A stretch of 64,000 bases of DNA from Calliphora vicina (Eukaryota > Arthropoda > Insecta > Diptera > Calliphoridae): the NCBI RefSeq assembly GCF_958450345.1, contig NC_088780.1:96980226-97044225 (forward strand), written 5' to 3'. Numbering within the stretch: the stretch's first letter is position 1; every line of letters begins with the position of its first letter. The notes under the pieces are model-generated. The model did no database searches. It was not told the origin of the DNA and saw only the letters and a program-made list of their open reading frames with translations. A program made the position numbers and the translations under genes. Positions 34,301-46,300 of the stretch are shown in pieces.

Positions 34301-37300
34301 TGTTGGAAAAAAAATTGATTTTGTCCAAAAATTTAGTTTCTCAGGGCTACCAACGCAGATCGGATTCAGCTAATGAAAATGATGAAACGTCTAGAAAGTA
34401 CTTTTTCCTACTTTAAACGTTTTTATGATATTTTGCATAATTTTAGCAAATTTTTCTAAAATGTCTTAAATAACAAATTTCCAAAATATTTTCAGTGTTT
34501 TGAGAAATTCATACAAAATATGAAAAAATAGTCAAACAAATATTTTTAGATTTCTCTAAGGATTGGCGCCACAGACATGCATATTTTGTAAAGAATTAAA
34601 TAGATAACCCCCATCTTTTTTGATGGTGGGTATAATGAAATCATCGCCGGAATTTGTAAGTATTGCCTTGCCTTTTATTTGAAAAACTAACACAAAAAAT
34701 CATAATTTGTTTTCCATATAAAACTATCACTTGGCACGAGCCTGGAAATTTATAAGAATTTTGGTTCCATTTGGCAATTTGTAGGGGATATTTTTATTTC
34801 TGTTTGAGGACAGTTAATAAATGTATATTGAAACCCTGTTATATATAGCTGTCTGTTACCTTCAACTTTGCGAAGCCTCCACACAATTTAAGAACATTAA
34901 TGATACATCGAGTATGGTCCCGATTGTGATGCTATTGAAAATTGGTCCATAAATTGTTGAGGTTGATTGGTTTGTATACTTGGTATACAAACGCTGCAAA
35001 TATCAACTCAATGAATGGAACACAAAATGCCGAGATTTAAGCTAACATTTCATTATACAAAATATTACAAAGGACAAATTATTTAAAAATTAAGGCCTAT
35101 TTTTATGTCATATTTTCTTCAATCGAATAACCGAAATCAAAAAAGTTAATCAGTTTATTATGGATGGTAACCGAACTAGAGTTGTGTTGTCAGTTTCAAA
35201 AATGCTATTACAAATGACAACTAGCAGCCCAATTTGTGGTTTCCCTCTGACAACGTAACTGAAGTTCATTTGCCATCCATAATCAACCCATAAGACTATT
35301 TTGTATGCGATTTGATTGCTCCAATTTAGAACAATCTATATAACGTATTAAATTAATAGCTTTAAAACTAAGAAGTCGCACGATATTGACCAGTAGAGCA
35401 TTATGTTTGATAATGAAGTGTTCGATTATGCCATGGCAAAAAATATAAGTAAAAAGATAAATTTCCAGCGTGGAAAGAATTTATATTTCCCCATTGGCCT
35501 GAATTTAGATAGGGCCTTATAAAAAAATAAAAAAAAAATATTTTCACAAAACAAAGAAATACCGAATATAGCTCTCTAATTTGTTTCATTTAATTTTTAA
35601 TTAAATCAAAAAACGTTTGCAAAATGTTACATTAAATATATAAACTTTTGGTTTCATGCTAATTATAATCTCATTTGCAAAAACTCTTTGATGTGAAGAA
35701 AAAGGCAAAATACATAATTTTTTTTAATGGTCATTAAACTCAATGGTCAAGCTAAAGACAAAAATGTTGCTCTTGATGTCCACAAAAAAAAAGGAAACAA
35801 ATTTCATTAAAACTGTAGAAAAAAGAAATGAATGCCTCCCACAAAGCAATAAGAAAACAGAATTTAAGTATGTTAATACAAATATTTAAATTAAAAGTAA
35901 GTTTATAAAGAGAAGTTAAATATACAAAAATAGTTACAAATAATTTAGTTAGAAAGAGCGAATACTAAAATAAAATTGTATCAACTTCTACTCCATTCAA
36001 TACCACACGAATTTCTGTAAAGGAAAATTTTGAACGACGAAGAGTCCTGTATTTGGTCCCTCGGGAATATGGGATCGGATATTACAGAGGAAATTGGCAG
36101 CTATTCACATTCTACGACAGGTTAAGGAACTAACCTAAGCAAATATGTAGTCACTATAGGATATTATCACAGTGGCCATAGCATTAGTATCGTGAATCAA
36201 TTTGTGTGCATTTTGTATAAAAACATTTATCTGGTTCACCCGATTTGACACATCTTATATTTTCTATTACTTGGAAATATGTGTACAAATTTCTCTGATT
36301 CAACCTATTTTTTTAATTTTTAGAGTCATAAGTTCTCTATTACACAGGGCTACAAATTCAAGAAATGTTAGAGGCTTTCAAAACCACTACACAATTTTGA
36401 TGTATTGTGGTACAAGTTTTTTTAAATTTTTTTTTTGTGATTTTTTTTAGACGTTTATCCACATAATTTATGATAACTCAAAAAGTGTTAGTCCGATATT
36501 ATTAAAATAAACGCAGAAAAGTTGAGATTTACATAACCTTTAATCCGTTTATATATTGCGTTTTAATCGGCTCAGTAGTTTTGGAGCTATAATACAAAAT
36601 TTAAGCAAAAAATATATTTTTTTATGTGAAAATAGAAAATTTTTGTGTTTAAAAAAATTCATAAAAAATCGAAAACGACAGAAATTGTTCAGGTTTATTA
36701 CTTTATTGCAAAACCACATATAATAGCAACAAAATGAGAAATCGATCATAAAAATCAATTGATTCTTTACAAATTTACTCACAATTAAGTGAATTCGCTT
36801 ATTTTCACAAAATTTTACTTTTTTGTGTGATATACATAAAATTGAGTAGTTAATGTTCTTCTTTCGATTGATTGAATTTTGAAAACATTTTCCCCATGCT
36901 ATGTACAAAATTTCCCATATATATTGCGTTTCCATCGGCTTATTAATTTCGGAGTTCTAATAACAAATTGAAACAAAAAATATTTTTTTTTTGACGTGAA
37001 AATATAAATTTTTTATTTTAAAAAAATCATGAAAAATCGATAACGGCAATAATTGTTCGATTGATTCTTTTCGAATTTTTTCACAATTAAGTGAATTCGC
37101 TCATTTTCACAAAATTGTATGTTGCCGTTTTCGATTTTTCATGAGTTTTTTAAAACACAAAATTTTGCTATTTTCACATAAAAAATATATTTTTTAATTC
37201 AATTTGTTATTATAACTACGAAACTACTGAGTCGATTAAAACGAAATATATAAACGGCTTAAAGGTTATGTAAATTTGAACTTTTCTAAGTTCGGTCTAA

Positions 37301-40300
37301 CCCTTTTTGACTTATCGTAAATAATGTGGAGAAACATTAAAAAAAAAATTGACAATTTTAGAAACAAATTTTTTTTAAAAAATCGTTCCATATAAATCAG
37401 AAATTCCTTCATGAACATCGATTTTCTTAATCTACCCTAAAAACCAAGAATTTTGGTGTAAACAATTAAATATTGATCAACGGGAAGTGGTCTGTCTCTC
37501 AAATCGTTTTTCTAGGCAAAATGAAGTTTTACCAAAAAATTTAAAAATCTTGTTTTAGTAATTTACCTCTAACTCAAGCTTTTTAACGACTTTGAACCTA
37601 ATTATGTACATACATGCATTAGAAACCAAATTAAATTTCCTAAATGTTTCTTAAAACAACATTGCCATTTTGTTCGATGGTTTTTTATTCATTGCTTTAC
37701 AAGTTCAGATTTTCAAATACGAACTTATTTTTTTTTTAATTTTTGCTTACCTTTTCTTATATAAAATTTTAACGAGGCAAAATTTTTATATTCTGTAAAT
37801 GCAGTATGTTAGGAAATTTTAAAATAAAGATTTTGGTATAAATAACAGTAGTATTCTGTTAGGAAAAACGGTAGTTTTAGTTGAAATGATGAAATGACTA
37901 AAGTTGTTTATTTGTAAATTTCATAAATAAGTACATTAATATACAGCCCAATTATGAATAAAACTTCGAAGGGAGTTTTTTCGCTTTTCCCATTTTTCCT
38001 TTTCAAATTCAATGGGTAAAAACTCCAGGAGAACAAACTCCGGGGGAATTTTTTATTCATAATTGGGCTGAAAAAGTAAGAAGAGATTGATGTTGGTTTT
38101 TTATTTTTTCAAATTTGCTAAAATTGTAATTTTGTTGGAGTTTGAATGCGTTTTATGAAAATACTCGATAACTTGAATCAAATCATTTTGACTTACACTA
38201 GTTCTATAAATAGTACGATATTTTTAATCGGATCAAGAAGATAAATATTGGTTTCGTTATACCTCCATCTGCTATATCAGCTACATATATCTGCCATAAT
38301 AGTATTAAAAACGGACATCCATTTAGAAATTTGCTTAAATCCCTTTACTATTTGATATAAATAAAAATTTAATTCTATCACTCAAAGAAATATGGCAAAA
38401 AAAAATATTATTTATTGCCCAACTATGTAGTTTATTCTGTCAATGTATTCTGATAAAAATCTATTTTTTATATTTTTCCTTAAAAAAAACAATCTACCAG
38501 AACAAACAAAATTTCCAAGTGGCTGGTTTTGTATAGAAAATGTAAAACAAGAGATATAACAACTATGATAGGATTGTATATATCGCACACCCAGTTCAAA
38601 AGTGACACAACTAAAAATTTTACTTTTTCAGAAATCGCAAAAAAATTGAAAGTTAACAACAACAAAATACACTGATATTTATTTATTTATAGATAAACAA
38701 GTGTATTGTCCGTAACCAGCAGTTAAGCAAGTAGTCAATATATCCCTTAAAGACAGTAATTTTCACAAATGTCTGACTCTAATTTATATATTTTGGTCAT
38801 TCGACAATTGTGTGCATTTTGTAGTGCAGAGAGAAGACAATTGGTTACTTTATACATCCCAAGTAAGACAATTGACACTTAAGTGTCTCTAAGTAATCTG
38901 GTAATAAGTAATTCTCATACAGTTTATTTTTATTTTTGCTTAAGTATACTGATATCACATGTAACATAGCATGAAGTCAATAGTCACTTTAGTGTCTCTT
39001 AGTAACCTATGGTGAAGTCACTTCAATTTTTTTTTGTACTGCACTTTATTTTACCCACCAGAAGCGTTAACTACTTTCGATCAGCTATGATATATCACAT
39101 TGTAATCAAAAGGGTCAATTAAACACCTGCTTAAGACATACGCGTATTAAAATAACTAGTCAAGTAGCTAATCAAGTAACCAGTTACAAAGCTAGTAAGG
39201 TAACTGATGCTATGTAACCAGTATGTGAAGCAAATGCGTTGCCTACTTTGGACCAGCTATTAGACAGTCCCATTGTAATCAAAACGAGACAATTGAACCC
39301 CTGCTTAGGACATGCCCGTGTTAAAATGACTACACGCAGAGAAAAAATATAGTTGGGCATGGTTACTGTAACCATTTCAATATTGTTACAAGATTTTTAA
39401 CTAAATTATAGTCACAGTAACTATATGATTGTGGTAACCATAATATTGTTAATTTACGATTCACATGATTGTATCAACCATATATATGGTTACAGTAAAC
39501 AAATATATGTTTGTGACAACCATTCATATGATGAAGGACTTATCGTATTATGTTGCTCTCGGCTTAAGGCTTATCATAATCTGAGAACAACATATTATGA
39601 TAAAATTATTCATCATAAATAAGGTTGCCACAAACATATATTTGTTTACTGTAACCATATATATGGTTGATACAATCATGTGAATCATAAATTAACCATA
39701 TTATGGTTACCACAATCATGTTAATATTTACTATGACTATAATATTGTTAAAAATCTTGTTACACTATTTAAATGGTTACAGTAACCATGCCCAATTATA
39801 TTTTTTCTCTGCGTGTAGTCACGTGGCTATTGAAGTAACTTGCTCCCACCCTAATTGATGGGTAAAATCACTAGATCGGTATTGTCTCCTAGAACTGCTG
39901 GGTAGTTAAAGCATATAAACCCGAAAAATGAATTTTGAGTTGTGTCACTTTTGAACTGGCTGTGCGATATGTATGTGTCCAGGATACTTAAACATACAAA
40001 TAGACCAAAAAAGAAAATGTGCAAAGAGTTTTCAGTAAATAAATTTTGTTATAAAATGTATGTATGTGAATCTGTGAATGTGGATCTATGTTTTTATATG
40101 AAAGGAACATTTTTTATTACAGTCTATGTAGGTGTGCAAAATACATTTATTTTCCGCTAGTTCTGTACAGGATAATGGACACTTTCTAGGGATTGAGTGT
40201 AAAGCTAAATTTACTAATTTGGACCGGTGTAATAATAGTCCCAACGATATCCAAGTGGAGATCGGGTAATTGACCATTCACTTTAAACAGTCATGAGCCT

Positions 40301-43300
40301 TTTGGGCTGGCTAGACAAGTCACTAGGCCTCAGAACTTCAGGGTTACTTACTATTAAATTCATATAAATGTCCTTATATGTTTGTATATGTGTGGGATAC
40401 TAATACACCTACATGTAGTTATACATATGTACATAAACAAATATGCTCTTTAGCAATGACCTATTTTTAGAGCTTGATATCAAATACACACACAACATAC
40501 ATAGTTACATAGAATATTGTTTATTTTTGTTGCAACTAAAGTATCTCAACACCCAAGGAGAGATGTTAAACAAGAGATAAAATTAAATATATAAAATAGT
40601 AAATCAAAATAGTGAGATACAAAACGAACTAAATGAGATGTACCTAGATTAATTTTATGACTTAAAAATGCGGGATTTATAATAGATGGCGTATCTTTTG
40701 AACGCGGTTTTTGTATTATTTAAATGAGAATTGAAAAGGAGGCAATAATATTTAGTATATATTTTCCTAAAATTTTCTCATACTTAAAAAAGTATGGTCG
40801 GGCTTGAACCTTGATCCTACACTAAGTAAATGAGCAATAACATTTTTCTTTTAAAATTTCAATAACACAGTGCAACAAAATCGAAAAATTTTTAGAGGCT
40901 TTTTAAACCAATACACAATTTTGATGTATTGTGGTTTCAGTAGTACAAATATGGTCCAAATTTTAAATTCTATGCGAATTTTTGTAGATGTTTCTCCACA
41001 TAATTTATGATAACTCAAAAAGTGTTAGTCCGATATTACTGAAATAAACTTAGAAAAGTTCAAATTTACATAGCCTTTAATCCGTTTATATATTGCGTTT
41101 TAATCGGCTCAGTAGTTTCGGAGTTATAATAACAAATTTAAGCAAAAAATATATTTTTTATGTGAAAATAGCAAATTTTTGTGTTTTAAAAAAATCATGA
41201 AAAATCGAAAACGGTAGAAATTATTCAGGTTTATTACTTTATCTCAAACCCACATATAATAGCAACAAAATGAGATATCGATCATAAAAATCGATTGATT
41301 ATTTTCGAATTTATTCACAATTAAGTGAATTCACTCATTTTTAACATGCTCCAAATTTTATCGAAATATCTTAAAAATTGCGACCTGTTGTTTGGTTTAC
41401 ATGGACAGCCAGACAAACGGACGGACACCGGTTAATCGACTCTGATTCGATCGGTTACTTTAAGGTGGATGCTAATATTTTTGGGCTTTACAAACATCAT
41501 ATACCCTCCCCACTATAGTAGTTTAGATTATAAAAATGAAATTGTCCATGTATGAAATTGCATCACGTCTAGAGCAATTTGCCTGATTTTTTTATTCGAT
41601 TCGAAATTTTCAGGAAAACACAAATTCCTGGTAAAACTCGAAAATTTTTCATTTTTAATATATAATCCTTTCACATTTTTTATTTTACTTTAATTTAGAA
41701 ACGGCGGAGTGATGAAATCAAAAAAATCCTTAAAGGACTTTCTACAGTTTTAACATAATTAGTTAATATTTAGTCTGCAATTACCAGTTGTAGAGCATTT
41801 AAACGATACCATACGTCTGGGTGCACATTTGGGTGGCCCTTATTTTTCACTTTTTCGATTATCCAAAGGACTGAAATTGTTTGTTCTTGGTAATCTTAAA
41901 ATCAAATACTTCAAATTTTAGCACAATCTGATAATGTTTAGAAATTGCTACTTTAATAAATTTACATTTTAAAATAAATACAAAGCTTCTTAAAGTGTTA
42001 AAATATAAAACAGTAGTTATTTATACAAGAAGTTTAATTGTCAGAATGGGTATGTAAAGCAGGATAGATCTTCAAATTGTAAAAATTTAATCGAAACAGT
42101 TAAATTTGAAAATAATTTCAACCTCAATTACGATTAGAGGTAACGATAATTGCTGTTATTTTGATAGCTTAGCGGTAATGGTAATTGAGCATAAAGAGTA
42201 GTTTAGGGGTAACGGTAGCTTTTTTTTCAATATTTAATCTTTAAAGCAAAATTTTATATGTAATTTGGGAGCATCAAGTATCCATATCAAGTGCGTCACC
42301 CTAGTGCACCTAAATTCCCAGGCATAAATAAATGTTTGTTATTTTTTGTGTTTTGTAAACTTCTTGTAATGCTGTTGCTCAATTTCTATGTTTTTTTTTG
42401 TGGTTGCAGTTATTTTGTATTTTAACTAAAAAATATGGCGTCATACATTTTTAAAGTTTATTTTAGAGCTACTTTTATGTTATTTTTTTTATTTTATTGT
42501 ATAAGAAGGCATTGAAAGGAGTTGTGCAAAATTTAATGTTTCGGATAAAGAAGCTGCTTAAAATGGATGTTGGTTGAAAGACGTATGTTTTGATGGTGTT
42601 TGCGTGGTAGAAGTAAAATGGCAGTGTAGCCACAGTGTGACACACAAATGCAAAAAATGGTAATCAATATATATAACTTAAGCTTTCAGAATGTTAAATC
42701 TTTTTAATAACTGGTACGATTAAATTGTATATGAAAATTATTGAAGAGAACCTATGATTTAAGACCAATGAAGGTAATGTGAATTATAGGATATCAATTG
42801 AATACATAAAGAGTTAGATTTAGATGAATTTCAAATGACATAAAATAAAAATAATGTGATTAAGTAAACAGAGTTTAAACTATGCTTTGTACTTATTTTA
42901 TGAAAACATTTTTAAAATGTAGCCTTCAAATTGTTGCTTTTTATACCATTTTTTTTTTTGGTTTGGCCTGATTTTCGAAAGTTGTGCTTGTATGGGAGCT
43001 TTGATCAATTGAATTGTTTATTTGAAAATCCAGACAAGCAACAAATTATTCATTTTGAGAAAAACAAAGAAAACTTCCTAGCCTCCTAAATTTTTGTTTG
43101 CATTAAACGATGCATTTACCATTACAAAATAGTAATCGCCCAAAAACTCAATTTTGGATTATTATTTATTATGAACTGATCTTCAAATTTCAACCTGATA
43201 ACGATATTTATAATACACTGCCGACCGTCTGTCTGTTAAAAACACGATAGAGTGCAACTGAAATGAGCTAGCTAGGATATATCAGACAAATTATTTATTG

Positions 43301-46300
43301 TCACATATTGATGGTGGGTATACAAGATTCGGTACAGCCGAATATAACACCACTATTTGCTTTATTAATATAATTTCTTCTTTTTAGAGCAAATTTCAAA
43401 TTTAAATTCAAAAATTGTACTTGAATTCAAATGTAACGATTTTAACGGCTGATTTAAAAGTAGCATAATGCTTTCAAATAGCAGTGCTGTAATAGCAAAC
43501 TGTAACCTATCTGTGGGCATTATAAACATTGAATAAAAGCTTTCAGTTGACCATTGATCGTAAGTATGGCAACGCTGTTTGCTGCGACCGTATATTCGAA
43601 TACGAATATTCAGTTAAAGAACATTGCAGAAAGTACACCACAGATGGCGTATGTATTAGAAAACTCTAGACAGTTAAAGAGCAATCTAGAGTGTAGATGG
43701 CAGTGTTATAAATAGTGGCAGAGGTTGCAGTCGTTAGTGAGTTTATCAGAGACGCTATTCAAATAAACATCAACTGAGTGCCTTAAAGTGTGCTGTATTT
43801 GTCAAGTGAATTCGTGTACATTATAAAGTTTGTCTGTATTTCTGCGAATTTATAAACGTGTATAAGAAACATTGAGTGACTATTTAATTCTGTTGTTGTA
43901 CATTTTAAATAAATAAAAAGTTGTTACAATTTTCAAACTACTAAACGGCTTTTATTTGCAATCAAAAGTATCCGGTTTATTTAAAGGAAATAAACCAACG
44001 TTTTGAAAAGGTTAAAATTTAACAATACTTTAAAATTCATGAACTTTTTTTTCAAAATTTTTAAGTTCGAAATTGAAAAATTACACAAATAAAACTAAAA
44101 TTGTCCTTTTAAGAATCCTCATGATTTGGAGATTATTTTATCATCTTTCAGAAATTTGCGAACATAAGTTCGAATTTTCGAACATAATTTCGAATTTTTT
44201 CGAACATATTATTGCATCAGGTCTAGAAATTATTTTAACAGCTTTTACAATTTTTCGAACATACCTTGAAATTTTCGAACAGGTCTAAGCATGAATGCCA
44301 AATTTAAGCCTATTCGGGCTTCGAGAGCCGGGTCAAAATTCAGTTAAAAATTTTGGCCTATAAACAAACATCGCAAATTGAATTAAAGCTTTAAGCCTTT
44401 TTACTTCAAATGAATAATAAAGCTTTTAAAGCTTACGTTCTATATTTTTCTACGATCTTCAAAATGTCTGTACTAAAGTTGGAGAGAATAGCATTTCCAT
44501 AGTTACACGTTGACAACTTTTTCATTTCATTTGTTAATAATATCTCATTTTGGAAACAAATTTTTAGTTACTAGGTCTCTATATTAAACCATAATATAAG
44601 TGTGTCTGGGATTATCATATATTTATTAAAAATAAGTTCTTTAAAATAAGATTTGTTTAAAAAACAAGTAAGAGAGATGTATTCGGCTGTGCCGAATCTT
44701 ATATTCCCTTAACCAAATTATTCTTCAAAATGCAAAACACACAATTTAAAATTTTATTTTTTTTTTCAAAAATTTGGTTTTTTTTCATTTTTTGGAAAAA
44801 AAAATTTTCGAATTGTTATTTTAAATTTAAAATTTTTTTTTTGTTTTTTAATTTTTTTTTTGGTAAAAAAAATACCCTTCTCATGAAGGTGAAGGCGTTC
44901 TTTTTATACCCTTCACCATGAGTGGCAAGGGTATATATAAGTTTGTCATTCCGTTTGTAATTTCTACATTTTTCATTTGCGACCCCACAAAGTATATATA
45001 TTCTGAATCGTTATAGATAGCTCTCTTACTAGTTGTTTTATGTCTTAATAATCTGTCTTACAAAGAATTATATTATTAAATGCTTGCAAATCAAATGATT
45101 TCTGGGCAATTTCGATGTATTCTTCGAAATTTTCAATTATAGTGCATGTGAAATACAGGTTTATTGATTTAATCTAACAAATGGTTTTCTTCTATTCCAC
45201 TGTATTTTAAGGGATAATAAACATGACATCGTTGTTGCAAGTCTCGTTGGGAAATATATAGCTAAAGTATTAATATCAATCTTCACATGTATATACAATC
45301 CTTTTAACAGCTTTCACCGACAGCAATGACTGACGGCAAACATCAACAGCATTATCAACAACAACATAAGACTTTTATCACTACGTTAACAGAGTGGTGC
45401 AAGAATTTACTCTTTAAATATATTTTAGAGACATATTTCAAGATGTTTCTCAAAGCAAAATGGGAATGCCAGAAAATGACGTTTTCATATTAACCAAGAT
45501 ATATTAATATCGTTATAACATTGATATGATAATGCCAAATTTGTGGCAAGATTAAAAACATTAAAGTTGTTCTACTTTTAGGGTCACCGTAGAGTCGTGC
45601 TTTGGTTTTTCCTGTGTTGTGGTGGTACAAGATTCCCATAATCACAGTATTTTTAACCCGAGGTTGTTTTTGCAGTTAAATATTTCCTGATAGAGTCGTA
45701 ATTTTGTAGTTACAGTATTGCAGTCATGTCGCCACAGTTTAGGCTCATTTATCTAAATTTATATTTGCTTATTTATCACTTTAATCATGCTGAAATCTAA
45801 TAAAGATTGAATCTATTTAAAATATGCAAATCTTGTGGTTTAAAAGTAGTTGTGGTAAACTCTTTACAATTTCTACATGTTTGTATATGAAGTTATGAAA
45901 TTATTGCTCATGTGATTAAATTGTAATTAAAACTAATATAATTTATAGTTTATTAAATTAATAAACTAAATAATAACTTAACTTACCTTGTTTGTATGTT
46001 GAAAATGCTAAGTATTCTAAAATGTCAGCTTTTGTAAATGCCAGTGTACGATTTCTGGGATCATCCAACATTCTAGTCATGGCTTCGTTCATCCATAAAA
46101 CGGTATGATAATAATCATGATTGACATATGACTGACGTCCCAATTCAAAACAATCATCTGATGACATTTCAGTACTAAAAACAACAAGCAAAGATGAAAT
46201 GAGTTTGCGAAATTATATTAATTATGGGGGTATTTTATAAATCCCTGCACATGACACACACAATGTTAATATATAAATTTTTGGGAGACTTTTCAAGTCA

